From the NCBI GenBank assembly GCA_012934845.2, contig WNNJ02000096.1, positions 1-64,000 on the forward strand: a DNA stretch of 64,000 nucleotides. Direction: 5' to 3'. This DNA comes from Pomphorhynchus laevis. Its lineage: Eukaryota; Acanthocephala; Palaeacanthocephala; Echinorhynchida; Pomphorhynchidae. The position numbers and the translations under genes were made by a program. Shown one piece after another: positions 22,084-34,615 of the stretch (positions are counted from its first letter, which is position 1; each line of letters opens with the position of its first letter). The notes beneath the pieces are model-generated. The model saw only the letters and a list, made by a program, of their open reading frames with translations, had not been told where the DNA came from and made no database searches.

Positions 22084-23722
22084 TATTTTATATTGATATA
22101 ATATTATACATATTTTTTGCATGACTATAAATTCATATTCAATATTATTTTAAAGTCATATTTCAATATTATTCAATATCATTTAATATTATTCAATATT
22201 ATTTTAAAGTTGTATATAATCAATATTATATTGATACAAAATTTTAAATAATTTTATTCTGATAAAATGACATTATATAAATATAATATTTCTTATTGAT
22301 ATAATATTATACATATCTTTTTGCATAAGAACTAAATTCGTATTTAATATTATTTTAAAGTTGTGTACAATCAATATTTTAGTAATATAATATTTTACAT
22401 ATATTTTGAATAGGCATTAAAGTCGTATTTTATATTATTTAAAAGTCGTATTCAATATTATTTTAAAGTTGTATTCAGTCAATATTATATTGATTTTATA
22501 TTTTGTAATACTTAAATTAATCAAATTATATTATTATAATATTATAATAATATTATAATATTAGCACAGCTTTTCGATTATTCAATACGACCAAATGCCA
22601 TTAAGATATAAATCTAATATCGTAAACATTTATAGTTACGTATCATTTACAATTTAAACTAAGACGCTAAATTATTTATTTTTCAAAATATTCAATTTAT
22701 GACGTTTTATGATTTTTTACAATATTTTGTGATATTTCGAATTTGTTCACAAAATTTGTTCTCGTAGAACTTATAAGAGTCGTGTTAAGTAGATGAAATT
22801 ATATGTTTTTCAAATTATAAAAAATTAATAAATTTTAAAAATTAAATTTTTCCTTAATTAGTTTTAATTTGTACTAGTTTTAAAAATTATATATTTAAAA
22901 ACTTATATTTAAAACTTATGATTTAATTTGTACTAGTTTCAATTGATACATTGCAGAAAGCTTAAATTTAAAGATGTTTGAGTTCATGGTATTTAATTGA
23001 ATCTTTTTTATTCATTAACATTATGTAATGTAAAAATAGCCATTTATCCAATAAATACATTAGTGTATAACAGTGTAACATGTCAGATAGTTGTGCTTTA
23101 AAACGCTTTTTATGCTGTAAATAGATAAAAAGTGTTCACAAATTCAATATGTCGAAAACCTCATACAAAATTAGAACATTCTATAAAATAAAATTGAAAA
23201 ATTTTAGAAATTTTCTCACGTATATTTTGAAGCATTTTGTTGTTAATTTGAACATTTACATTGACTCATGATGTTGGACAAGTAGATTGATGTTGACTTG
23301 TCCAACAAGTCGATTGACTCATGATGTTGATTCCAGTAGCAAGTCGATTACATGATATTATTGTCATTTTGAAAAATTGTCCTAAAATGCAAAGAGTAAC
23401 ATTTTTAATGCCAGACGAAAAAAACCTTTACTTGATAAAATTTATATTTAAATGGTAATGGCTAAATGATGTGTAATTGCTCGAAAATTAATTTTTACGT
23501 CGTAGAAACCATATTTGGTTTCTGTTTGCTAGTGTGCAGATGTAACTTATCATTTAAAAATTGTGAGTCAGTTAGTATAAATGCAATATACGACCAAGTA
23601 TAGCATTCTCCGAATGACTTATTCGTATAAATGATTAATGCAGCTAAATAAGAAAAGGCTAAATAAGAAAGAAGTTGTTTATGGCAAAACTATTTGAGTA
23701 GAAAGAACAAAATATTACATTA
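22084..23722. other. AT-rich upstream region of the four-TM gene
   Basis: 22.1-22.6 kb holds degenerate tandem copies of an aatattattttaaagtcgtat-like unit. 23250-23340 holds a short tandem duplication (tgactcatgatgttg). No gene seen. Promoter elements for the gene at 23723 are not identifiable. Confidence 0.45.
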
Positions 23723-23986
23723 ATGTTCAGGGTTGATCCAAATTACAGAACGAGTGTGGTGCCAAGATGGTCACGTTCAGCGATCGGAGCTACTGCTGGA
23801 TGCGTTATAATATCACTTGGAATTTTGTCATTGGTTTTTGAAGTTACAAATCTATTCAGAGGTAGAGCGACTGAAGACGGTTTATTACCATTAGATCCAA
23901 TTACATCAGTCACTGATATACCTTTAACGTTTACGGAAAATCCATATTGGCCCGCAGCTGGCAAAGGATTTTGGGTTGGATTATTT
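23723..23986 (+). CDS. MS4A-like gene, exon 1
   Basis: ATG 23723 to the donor at GTAAGC (23987). It encodes the N-tail, transmembrane segment 1, the first loop and the start of segment 2. Reading on past the donor gives a stop at 24034, which is not the real end. Confidence 0.85.
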
Positions 23987-26900
23987 GTAAGCATTTCTAA
24001 TTATTTGCTTTATTGGTACAAAATGAGATTTTAGATAGAAGAATAATTCGCTTCTATCAAACATTACATTTTATCTCGCCTATTGAATTAATGAAATAGC
24101 ATGGCACTGTCATGTAAAATTAGAAATGAACAAATTGAAGTTGTAAGTGTGTAATACCCAAATTAAATTTATCGCTTTAAAGGCAATTTGGACTAAATTT
24201 TGAATTAGCATTTTTTAGTTTGCATTAAAATCAAGAAATAAAGGGAAGCATTGTATATTATATATTTAGTAATTAATATAATATCTTAGTAAATGTAATT
24301 CCTAGCACTAGAAAGCTATTATACCTAGCGGTGCGATAGCAGGCAAAATTTTCTTATTAAATTAGAAAAACATTGTATTTATACTGTTAAGTTAGTAAAT
24401 GTAAAAGTTTTTCAAAATTAAAATGTTTAAAAAAAATATTGAATTTTTGAAAAAAAAATCAATATTTTGATAGCTCCTGATATCATCATCAGGATTATAT
24501 TAAAATGTAATTTTATTGTAATTGTAATTTTTTGTAAATAACATTTTTTATTGTAAATGTAATTTATTGTAACTTTCTTTTATTCTAAATGTAGATTTTA
24601 TTGTAATCATGATGATAGCAAGAGCTATCGAAATATTAAATATTTTCAAATAAACGAAAAATATTTTATTCTTTGCTTCAATAAAACTATATGATCGAAA
24701 TTAAAGAAGATTACGGGTTTAGTATTAAAAATAATATAAATATTATTTAAATGTTGATGACTATTTATATTCTACACGCTACTTTAATCCATTCTATACG
24801 GCAACAGAAGTGCGCTACATTTCAGTATTAGTGAACCTCATCAGCTACTGATCCAATACCTACGTATTCGATATCCACCCCAACTTCTTAAGAAATGTAG
24901 CGTACTGCTGTTGACGTATAAAAATGATTAAAGTAGAGTGAAGAATAAAAAGTATTCTCTTATATTAGAAGACGTTATCTTTTAGAATGTGTTTCCTTTA
25001 TTGATATTAACAAATCAGCTGATTCAGTAAACTTCGAAGTTTAAAATATTCTAAGCTTGTGACAAGATCGCATGCATAGTACTTCTCGAATGTTCAATAA
25101 TATTGAATTCTTGGGAAAATTCAATATCGAATAGATTGAATATCCTCTCCATGTAGAAATTATAGATTCAAGAATATTAGTTTCTTAAATAATTACATTA
25201 TATTTAGCAAGATTATTAATTAATTATTAGTTACTTATTGACATCATTTATATATATTTCAAAATTTATTTAACAATTTTCTTTAATTTTTAAGCTTAAT
25301 TTTAATTATCTTTTGTATTTTTAATCTTATTAGAGACGTTTATAGTTTGAACTTGAACAACTAGAGGTTTTGTTAAATAACTATATAACAGATAAAAAAA
25401 TTAGAAATTAAAACACGCGGAAACAAAAATTAAATCAATTGTCCATTCCAGTCGTAGCCTTTCCTTGATCTTCCTTCTTATAATTACGGCCTCAGGTTCA
25501 GAGGGATCCGAGCATTTCAGCGGCACCAACAATGGTTCAGCCTTCCGACTGAACCATTCAAAGTCTTTCACCCCCTAAGAATAGTGTAGAGACGAACTAT
25601 GGTCGGTAATTTCGCGCCGCCTTATGACTGAACCATTCGAAGTCTTTCACCCCCTAAGAATCAAGTAGAGACGAACTATGGTCGGTATTCTCGAGATGAG
25701 GAGCTTGAGAAACATTAGTCTTTGCTCTGGGGGACGTCCTCTTGAAAAGAAGAATAATCCCGAGAAAACCCCAAGTATCCCAGAGGCGCACTTGAGTTTT
25801 CCCATTTAATGACAGATGCTGGCACATTTCAGAGCCGACCTAGCTTTCTTCATGATATGTTTAAGTCTATCCAGATCAGATTTCGCCTACCAATTCATCG
25901 TATAGGTGAACCTCAGATATTTTACTTGACTCGTGAAGATGGGGACTGATTGTGACTGCGAAATAGAGGAGAGTGTTAGTTCTTAAGCTTCTTTTTGGTG
26001 GCAGGGGCGCCATGAAAGACTACCACCTGCGATTTGTTGGAGTTTAAAATAAAATTGGATGAAGGTAACTGATCTTTTTATTTTTAAAAGAAACAGCTGA
26101 TGTCCGAAACTACATCTTTGCACCGGCATCCAGAAGACCAGGCTGTGACATCATCAGAGTATATCACTAGATGTTGATCATGTTTAAATGCTTTGAAAAG
26201 AACAGTGTAGGCAGCGAGATATATGATAGGAGAAAGTGAGAGCATTGATGCACACCTGTAATAGAGTAGAACTGACGTGCATCAGGATCGTCTCCATAAT
26301 AGAACCGTTTGGTGTACAGCAAAATCTCCACCCTGTTAAAAATTCTCGCAGGCAACCCGAGGGATCTGAGAGAAGAGATAACGAAGGGAATTGAGATCCG
26401 GTCAAATGCAGCTGAAAAATTAAGAAAAACAGCCACCGCAACTAATGAATATTTTCTTGACAAAACTGGTGCACTTTTCAAATTGCTGAATGGACCGAGC
26501 GACCTTTGTCAAACCCATGAAAACTCGGTAGGATCAAATTACGCCTACATAAATGATCGCGGATTCTTCGCGCATGCGCTATTTCGTGGATAGAGATGAG
26601 GGCGTTTTAAATCGAGATGGACCCGAGATCTTTAAAACAAGCGATCAATCTCTTTTTAGGTAAAAAATTCGACGTTTGATGTTGATGTCAGTAACATCTG
26701 ACGAGGAGGCTAATAACATTGTGATTGCGACCTCCTTTTTCTGACTGTCTGTCAAAAGCTGGCGTACCCTTGTGGATAGTGATACGTTAGACTTGGAGGT
26801 GCCTGGAAGTGGCCCCCAGGAGTTTAGGATATCTGGAACAGATATATCCCTACTCCATAAGTTAACCTAGGGCGGGATTGGTTGGGGATATTGGGTGGCT

Positions 26901-29900
26901 CCGTAATTATGTAGGGATAGTGACTCATCCAAAACTTTGTCAAAGCATATGCTACCGATTCGACCCAAGGCTCTATCCTTCCAGCAGACAAACTTCACCT
27001 TCTTGAATATCCTCCAAAAGGAAGACTGAGTAGGTTTAAGATGAGCAATGCTCGTATTATCACTACTCAGCCGGAATCTATATCTAGAGCTTCAGTATTC
27101 ATTTGAGAGGACCTGTCTGACGGAAACAGAGAGATTGATAAGGTGTAACATTTTAGCTAAGACATTGAGTTTTGTTAGAGTGGGGTTGTATATTCGACTT
27201 TTATAGGTAGTCGAAAGGTTCGCTGTGGCTTGCGATGAGAGGTAAGAATTAAATTCGGTCAAACTCTGAATTCCAATTCTGGGGATAGCTGTCTGAAAGA
27301 AGGCCTCACTGATAGGATCAAATTAAATCCTCCTGCTAAGCAACTTATATTCCTCTAGCCGTTAGCGAATTAGGTCATGAGAGGTGGTATATTGTTGGCT
27401 CGTCTGCTCAGTGCAAATGGGTTTCAACAATGACATTTTATGTAGCAGTAATATGTCGAAGGAGAATTTGTTGTAAAGCAATGACAGCTGGAGGAAGGTG
27501 GATTTAGAATAAGATAGTCGATCTTGGCTCCGCGGAGTGCTGCATTAATCCAACGACCGGATGACATGTCACGAGGTAACATGTCATAGCCGCTCCCCAA
27601 TATTCGATCTAGGAGGTCACGGTTCTTGTGCATTTCTCCTGACCGAATATTGACATTCGCTATGCTTATACGCTTTCCGTTCTTACATCGTGATATAACT
27701 AAACAAGATAGGGCTGGACAAGAGTACTTTAAAATGAGGGATGATCTTAAGGAGCTCTTTACTCTGGTTGAAATACCTTAAGACGAAGAGGAGTGAGGGG
27801 GTTATGTACGGAGTAAAGTGTGTGTGGATGTGCTTAGGTATAAATCGAGTAATATTCTGGGGGAGACAGAGAGACCGCATCTCATGAAGGATTATAACAT
27901 CTGCATCTTTACCAGATAGAAGGCTAAGGGCGGACGCACCTCCCGAATTCCACTGAAGTATATTCAGTGAAAAAGGCCATTGATTGCTTCCTATTGCGTT
28001 GATGTAACCAGATTGGGGTGTCTTCGGCCTAGTCGGAACCAGAGGCAGAAAGGTCTTCTTTTCCACCTCCCGTTCCAACGGGTGTAGACATTTGCTCACA
28101 GGTATTATCTTCATTTCCCTGTGTTGGGACCGTTCATAATGAGTTCGTGCGAACCAGCTTCTTTGGTGTTGTTAACTGCTATGAACTATTCTTCTTGTTG
28201 AATTTGACTGAATTTCTTCTGTTGGTCTTCGTTCTTCCAGCTGGGGAAGCCTGGATGGAATTCCCAAGTTGACCAACTAAAAACTTGGCTAGGCTATCAA
28301 GACGCTCGATGGATTCCTGATATCTCACATACATGAACTTCATTATGTCAGCACCAGGAATACAAACTTCTTATTTATTCCCGTATGTTACAGCTCCAGC
28401 AAAACTGTTGTGTTCGGGTATATCCGGCCTGTGCCTATTTTGGTAGTTTTAAAAGTAGATACATTTTTAGACCATGCGTGGTGCTAACCCAGCAGTTCAA
28501 GCAGCACGGTTTGCTCTCACATTTGGTTTGATGAAGCGTGCTAGATCCGCATACCCCGCATTTTAGAGGCGAGGAACAACTTGATGACCAGTTCCCCCAC
28601 TGGTGGCAGTTATTACAGTGGGGATACGTTACTGTATCTGATTCCAATAGAATAAAGTTCAAATTGTACCCCATTAAGGGGTTGCATGGAGTGTTCATTA
28701 AAATGTGAGTAACATCCATCGGTGCACTGCAGAATATTACCGGTATTGGAAGACCATTCGTGCTGGTGATAAAGCGGTTGTTGGATATGTTAAATTCTTT
28801 CTTTAGGGCTGCTACATCTTCTCCCGTGAGGTATGTAGGGATGTTATTGATTTTAATTGATGACATAATTGATTTGGATAAGATGGTGAATATATCCGAG
28901 AATCTGCGATTAAAGAAATCGGTTTTAGATCTGGCCAAGTCAAGGAGGCGAAGAATATTTAAACTTCGACTTCATAGTATTTGATTGTATTGAATATAAT
29001 TCGCTTTTTAAATTAGTTGGTGAAGTCTTTTAAGAAAATGTTAAATATATTTTGTTTATCTTGAGGCTTCAATAACTTGATCACTAATAAGTTCACCAAG
29101 TTGGATACAGGGGGAGTTCCCAATCGAGATAATTACAGAAAATAGACAACTCTTTACTTACTTGTTTAGCAGGAAAAATCGATTTTCCAAAATTGTTTGA
29201 AAGTTCCGACAACTTGTTACTTATTATTTTTTATAATAAAGGTTTTCTTAATAAATTTTATCATTTTTTTACAAACGTGAACTTGAATATTAAACTATAC
29301 ATTATGAAACATAATATTATGAAGCGCTATTGTTTCTATTAGTGTTATTTCCGTTCTATTAGCGTTGTTTCCAATAGCGTTATTGTCGCTATTATGAAGC
29401 GACAATTTCTTCACTGAAAGCAGCCGTGAAGCCTTATTTTTGAGTGATTTTTTAAATTAGTCTTAAAAACATTTTTATGTCGATTATAACGAACATTTTG
29501 ATTATAACGTACTATAAACGAGCTGTTATACATCTGCTTTTAGATACCTAAGTATTTGAACTTTTATATAAACTAATCTATTGTTTTTTTATAAAAAGCT
29601 ATAAACAAGCTTTTTAATTAATATTTTATTAATAAAAGTGCTATTTCTTTTTAAAATTAGTTTTGTAAACGTTAAAATTGGCATTCTATCGAAGCTGAAG
29701 TCAGATAAATTTATAGAAAGCGAACTTTCTATAAAGCTCGCTTTAGTTGAAACAATTTTAAAATTTGCTTTCATTTTCAGAATAAATTAAGGTAAACTTA
29801 AAATGAATTTTAGTTGATGGCTACTGGTGTTGTTGGAATACTATCATGGCTAGATGGAACTCGAGCTATGGTAAGAGCTGTGCTGCTATATTAATTTATA

Positions 29901-32900
29901 ACTTTTGAAAAATAATTCATGTAAAAACTACAATTATTAAAAGCCTTTAAGTTTCCTATTGTAAACTATTAGCAGTTTGATAACACCGCTACTTTGTTAT
30001 AAATAGTATGACCGAGTTATAGTAAATAAAAACGATTAGGTGACATTTTAAGAGAACATTTATATTTCTTTGTAAATAAATCATTATTTACACTTTATAA
30101 TATTTATAATATTATAATATATAATAATATTATAATATATAATATATAATAAATATATAATAATATTATAATATATAATATATAATAAATATATAATAAT
30201 ATATATAATCGTTGCAAGCAACGATTTTTATCAACATCTAACTACACCCTTAAAACAGATACGACAGCTCCTGCATTTTCCTTCAAACATTTATCATAAG
30301 TTTTATGGATACAACAGTAAACTGTCTATGCAACAGTTCAAATAAGTTAAGCAAGCATTGTAGTTGTTTCCTGCTGTTTGTAAAGAAGGTAGATGCCATA
30401 ATGCTCTGCTAGAGATCAAACTCGAGTTCGTCATAAGTTCGATTATATATTATACTCGACAATCAGTGCCCACCCTATAGAATTGATCAAGAGACAACAG
30501 CTTTATTAGAATCCATTCACAAACGCAGTTTTAAATTGATTTATTCACCTTTCATTTATTTCTAATGACTAATTAAAAAATTTGGTCATTATTTCTAATT
30601 ACTGTTTCGTCTTCAAACTCTGTAATCTTCATGAGCTCTTTGTCTTCTTATTGGATTTTCTTTTAAGTAGACTTATTAAACATTCTAACGAAATATACTG
30701 ATATAAAGGCGATCAATTTGTAAAGGCTTAATAGCTATAGCTACTGTGACAAGACAATTATTATCTGATTCATTTAAAAAGCACATCAAATTAATTTTAT
30801 GATAATTTAAAATTGAAATTAGTATTTTTCAAATAATTAAAATTTTCGATGATTTGGAATTTTACATGTCGAATTTTTTATTTCAATTATTTAGCTCAAG
30901 GCTTTTATACTTCTGTCAGCGATATCAACAATCTTATCATTCTATCTAATGGTAACATCCATTATTCCAGTGTCAACATTTAACGGACAAAATTTCACTG
31001 ATTCTTTTGATGACAGAGTATAAAATTTCACACTTTAGTAATAGCTGGAAATTGTTTAAATTCATTTAGTTTAATTTCCAATCTGAGGAATTTAATTTCA
31101 ACGCGTTACTGATTGCAATTGGTGTTGTAGGCACTATTGTAACCTTCCTAACAACAATAGCTGGATTGTCGGCTGCTGGATACTGTATGAGTGGCAGGGT
31201 AAATGTTTAACTTTTGATTTTTACCTGTATTCCCATTATCATTAAAAAATACTGTGAATAGGATCGAGGAACTTAAAATACATTAGAATAAATTGATTTT
31301 ATTTTGTAAGTCAAAATTAAATTAATTTTTATTTATTATAAATAGTTTATTAACGTTTAAGTAATTGATTATCTAGATTATTTATAACAAGAAACTGCAA
31401 AGCTATACACACAATAGCCCAACGAAGCCGTAAAGATGCAGTAAAATAACTTTTTGAAGTTTTGTCTAAAAATACCTTTAACTCTTTTACAATTTAATTA
31501 GTGATTATGATGGTGAAATATAATGTGAACAGAAATTTTAACTGTTTAAATTTTTTATTATAGTATACTGATACATAAGTTACAAATATTAAATATTTTT
31601 GATTGAAAATATATAAATTAATCAATTAATTCGATATTAACGAATTGCCTGCATCGAACTATTGAAACAAAAGCATTTTAAATATTAATATTAAATAATA
31701 TTAATATTATTAATATTAAACTGTCACTTTAACATTAAATATTACATATTTTACAAAATATATAAATTAATCAATAAATTCAATATTAACTAGTGAAACA
31801 AAAGCATTTTAATATTGATATTAATTGTTGATTGTTTATTTCGATTAACAATAGCAACCTGCTATCATCCATCGACAAAAATAACAAAACAAAAACACAA
31901 GTTTATGTTTGAAATTCTATTTTTTATTCTATACCAACGTATATAATATATTCTATACTAAAAATATTTTATATTATTTTTTGATTAGATCAAAATTATT
32001 AAACAAAAATTTCGTTTGTCCGAAAAATTTAAATTAAATTGATATATCAACTCAAATTAAATTCTAATTCCAAATAATTTAGAGTTTTACTAATTGGGAA
32101 AAACCTTTGTGGCATTAGCCATGAGCGTTTTTCATTAGAAACGATGAAAAGTAGTGTTTCATATAACGTAATTTCATCTATTTAAATTGATAAAATTTAA
32201 AACAAATTTTAATCCGTAATATTATATTCAATATTAAACTCCAGAAAGAGGAACATAATCAACAATTAAACACAATTTCGCTAATCAACAATCAATATAA
32301 TGCCGTTTATCTATTAATCATAAATAACTTGAATCTTATCTTAGTGATATAGATTGCCTCATTATAATCTTATCTTTGTTTGAAAAAGATGACATTAAAA
32401 AGATTACCTGATAAAATTTTAATTATTATTTTTGAGTATGATGGATTGCTAATTAATTTAGCGTAATATACAAAAATGTCATTTAGACATATTTGGATAT
32501 ACATAATTTGTATTTTTATTTATATATAATTTTATATATAACTATACATTATTTTAAGATGTATAATTCTATATAAATTAATCTTTTTAATGGATATTAA
32601 TATATATAATTTATAGTAGAGATTTCTTTATCGATTAAAAACTAAAAATCAATTATTATTTTTGCTTATTTACTTTTCTAGAAGTTAATTATAACATTTT
32701 TAATAAATCGTTTTTAAAATATTTAATTTTATTAAATCTAAAAAATATTTTTTAATTTTTAAATATTTAAAATTAAATGTTGCTGTATAAGGTAATTTAT
32801 ATACTTAGTGTAATTTGTATAAAATATTGCGTTGGACAATAATTTGTATACTTTGCCAAAGACAGATAAGCAAGGTATAATTTAAGATATGAATTTCATT

Positions 32901-33132
32901 TTAATTATTCAGAAATAATTAAAAATATTAATAATTTTAAATAATTAAAAATTTTAATTATATAGAAATAACAAGTTATTTCTATATAAATTAATCCTTA
33001 TAAACATATCCGATCATTTTTCACATTTCAATTATTGTGATTTTACAGGCTAGAGTCGCTGCTAGACCACGAGGAGTAGGAGTTTACCCATTTGCACCTG
33101 TTCGTCCTGGAGTCATGCCAATTATAAGATAA
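23723..33132 (+). CDS. four-transmembrane MS4A/CD20-like protein, five exons
   Basis: A gene assembled from five exons whose introns are all phase 0 with GT..AG borders: 23723-23986, 29814-29870, 30895-31017, 31070-31198, 33049-33132. The product is 218 residues. Hydrophobic segments lie at about 20-45, 82-100, 108-132 and 159-187. The N-terminal tail is short and basic. A possible N-glycosylation site, NFT, lies at 140-142 in the loop before the last segment. The C-tail is Arg/Pro-rich and ends PIIR. The G-x-x-F/W-x-G-x-F..TG..GI pattern running across exon 1-2 (GKGFWVGLF then LMATGVVGIL) is typical of the MS4A/TMEM176 type of tetraspan proteins, membrane proteins with adaptor or channel-like roles. 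Family assignment is moderate; the gene structure is strong because splice phases, topology and motif continuity agree. Intron 1 hosts a LINE. Confidence 0.8.
24430..24665. repeat. foldback repeat in intron 1
   Basis: Inverted arms at about 24437-24520 and 24590-24660 carry the same gatagct..tgatgatagc.gctatcgaaata sequence as 3305-3440. The centre is a degenerate attgtaatttt repeat. The arms hold decayed CTGATGA/GAAA boxes. Confidence 0.7.
24768..24965. repeat. small foldback (MITE-like) in intron 1
   Basis: The ends ttctacacgctactttaatc and its inverse (gattaaagtagagtgaagaa) delimit about 195 bases. The inner arms share gcgctacatttc and its inverse. The minus strand has CTGATGAGG near 24850 and GAAATGTAG near 24815, again hammerhead-like. 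No coding capacity. Confidence 0.7.
25548..25695. repeat. 74-bp tandem duplication in the LINE 3' region
   Basis: Two direct copies of the unit containing actgaaccatt, agtctttcaccccctaagaa and gagacgaactatggtcggta, nearly identical. Tandem 3'-end units occur in several LINE families. Confidence 0.85.
26167..26481 (-). pseudogene. LINE reverse transcriptase fragment
   Basis: AVFLNFSAAFDRISIPFVI is RT motif A, with the first catalytic Asp replaced by Asn. It is followed by the helix LRSLGLPARIFNRVEILL and the edge of motif B. Its position 3' of the endonuclease pieces fits one ORF2. Confidence 0.75.
27424..27633 (-). pseudogene. LINE ORF2 endonuclease, later fragment
   Basis: The segment SGRWINAALRGAKIDYLILN resembles the W-x-x-x-x-x-x-x-x-x-x-DYIL block that closes LINE endonuclease domains. 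Short and isolated by frame breaks. Confidence 0.45.
27683..28114 (-). pseudogene. LINE ORF2 endonuclease, N-terminal fragment
   Basis: SLNILQWNSGG near residues 48-58 and DADVIILHEMRS soon after are the first two conserved blocks of the apurinic-like endonuclease (the Asn and Glu metal ligands). The frame degenerates after about 110 residues. Confidence 0.7.
28435..28938 (-). pseudogene. LINE ORF1 fragment with CCHC-type zinc knuckles
   Basis: An open stretch of 167 codons. The C-terminal half has Cys/His clusters typical of gag-like ORF1 knuckles of the Jockey/I group: HCNNCHQWGNWSSSC, then CGVCG..HQTKC and CCLNC. The N-terminal half looks like the RNA-recognition-like region (INNIPTYLTGEDVAALKKEF). 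This protein normally coats the element's RNA. Confidence 0.75.
28986..29813. other. intron 1, right part
   Basis: Contains a short local duplication (tattagcgttgtttcc / aatagcgttattgtcgc) at about 29330-29400. Otherwise unstructured AT-rich intron ending in the acceptor aatgaattttag (29813). Confidence 0.5.
29814..29870 (+). CDS. MS4A-like gene, exon 2
   Basis: 57 bases, phase 0 on both sides: acceptor gaattttag, donor GTAAGA at 29871. Encodes LMATGVVGILSWLDGTRAM, completing transmembrane segment 2. Too short for an ORF scan to find. Confidence 0.85.
30895..31017 (+). CDS. MS4A-like gene, exon 3
   Basis: 123 bases, phase 0. Acceptor attatttag, donor GTATAA (31018, slightly weak). Encodes transmembrane segment 3 (LKAFILLSAISTILSFYLMV) and the loop containing the NFT glycosylation sequon. 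Confidence 0.8.
31070..31198 (+). CDS. MS4A-like gene, exon 4
   Basis: 129 bases, phase 0, after a very short 52-base intron. Acceptor ttcatttag, donor GTAAAT (31199). Encodes an acidic/Phe-rich loop and transmembrane segment 4 (NALLIAIGVVGTIVTFLTTI). Confidence 0.8.
31199..33048. other. intron 4 of the MS4A-like gene
   Basis: 1.85 kb of AT-rich intron. The direct repetition of aaatatataaattaatcaat..ttcaatattaac around 31600-31640 and 31755-31795 shows a local duplication. No coding exon seen. Confidence 0.6.
33049..33132 (+). CDS. MS4A-like gene, exon 5 (terminal)
   Basis: Acceptor gattttacag; 27 codons and TAA at 33130-33132. Encodes the basic, Pro-rich cytoplasmic tail ARVAARPRGVGVYPFAPVRP and the last seven residues. 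Confidence 0.8.
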   Translation, partial: ARVAARPRGVGVYPFAPVRPGVMPIIR

Positions 33133-34105
33133 AATCCTTTATTTACCAAACATCTTCGACATTGAAATTATAATCGAAAAATACATCATTTACATTTTGA
33201 TTAAAAATATGTTTTTAATTAAATGTTTAATTGAATAGAAATGAAAAATTTTAAAATAATAAATTCTACTAAATTTATTTTCTACAACTTTATGAATAAT
33301 TTAAATGTATTTAAAGCTAAATCGATATTTTCGTTAAATAGGTTATTTAAACAGTTAAGTTCATCACTTACTGATCTATTTTGAAAACGTGTAAAAATGA
33401 TTAATTATTTTTACAATTTATGATTTATTTAGTAAAATATAGCTTTAATAATTGTAATCTTAGTATTCTTTGCGTTTTACGCCATCGAAAACTGCACTTG
33501 ATATCGTGACAGAAATTTCCAACCTACTAAGATTCGAAAGTGTGCGTTTAAATGAATACTATCGTCTTAAACTTCCAGTGCAGTTCAATAATTTAATATT
33601 GACGTCTTCTTTAATTCATGATACATATAAACTTGATGTCTTTATAAATTAACCTTGATTTATATAGATTGTCGTACGCAAATTGACTAAATTAAGCAAC
33701 AAATTTTTATCACAAAGTTCTGCCTTTCTTGCAAACAAATGCTTATGTCAAATCAAATTTGTAAACTGTTCAATTTGTAATAAAAATTAAAAAAAAGAAG
33801 AATACATTAAAAAAGAAGAATACCTCAATTTGTAATAAAAATTAAGAAAAAGAATACTTTAAAAAGTTTGAGATGAATAACATACAATTAATTCTGACGA
33901 TGTCCACAATTGGTGGAAGAAATATTGATAACAAAATCTTAAACGTTTTTAACGTTTTTTGGCTAGGTTTGGTCCAAAAACCATTCACAAATATTTCAAT
34001 CCAGCATGTTTCATTTCGATTCTATAATAAAAATTAATAAACTAGCAAATTTTAGATAAAATATCTATATGAAAATTTGCCTTTCGAGAAATACTTTTGT
34101 AGAGC
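33133..34105. other. intergenic; one short possible coding stretch
   Basis: A 60-codon plus-strand frame at 33470-33652 has fairly balanced codons but no ATG start, no homology and no clear splice signals. I do not call it a gene. The rest is AT-rich with a small aagaagaatac duplication near 33800. Confidence 0.4.
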
Positions 34106-34330
34106 ATACAATGTTATCAAGTTTCGGCCACTATTTCTCGACCCAATATATCAGCATGACCAAATATTAATTATGCATTTCCGCTTATGAAATTTGATTA
34201 TTTATTGTAATATCTTATCTAGCACAGTATATTATTTACTATCTGTCCACGAAAACTTCACGCTTAATAGTTTAAATTTAATTATATTTTGGTAATTTTT
34301 GTATATTTAAGAATTATTTTGTTTGATATT
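34106..34330 (-). mobile_element. Naiad 3'-tail fragment
   Basis: Collinear with 40990-41190: atgttatcaagtttcggcc, the acccaa.ata.cagca block and ..cttaatagtttaaattta all align, with scattered differences. Element 3' end only. Confidence 0.7.
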
Positions 34331-34539
34331 ATTTTCACAGTACTCAATTTTAATAAAAAAAGACAGGAGATCCTTTTTAATAAAAACAGATGTTTAATTT
34401 AATTAGTTTAATTCTATTTTAATTTTAATTCAATTTTTTATTAAAAAACAATAATTCATATTTTAAACTTACTAATTTTTTTATAAAGCATCATTTTTAT
34501 GACCGATCAATGAATAATATGCCATGTATCAGAATTGAT

Positions 34540-34615
34540 ATTAGTGGTCATCTGAATGAACAACTATGTTATCAGTTTGTCCACTATATATCTACCCAAC
34601 ATACTATTTAAAACT
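34540..34615 (-). mobile_element. Naiad 3'-tail fragment, short
   Basis: tatgttatcagtttgtcc .. ctacccaacata aligns with 40988-41030. Very short and diverged. Confidence 0.5.

Larger units (their letters stand above)
25440..28985 (-). mobile_element. degraded Jockey/I-like LINE inside intron 1
   Basis: A non-LTR retrotransposon on the minus strand, with its 5' end near 28985 and 3' end near 25440. In order it contains an ORF1 piece with zinc knuckles (28938-28435), the start of an apurinic-type endonuclease (from about 27980), a later endonuclease piece (27633-27424), and a reverse transcriptase piece (26481-26250). It is broken by multiple frameshifts and stops and cannot move. Its G+C is far above that of the surrounding intron, so it has drifted little or arrived recently relative to its surroundings. 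The 3' part includes a 74-bp tandem duplication (25548-25695). A related 3' fragment lies at 54.7-55.0 kb. Confidence 0.8.

Noticed and set aside
23743-23994. Minus-strand 83-codon frame
   Set aside because: Antisense shadow of exon 1 of the four-transmembrane gene.
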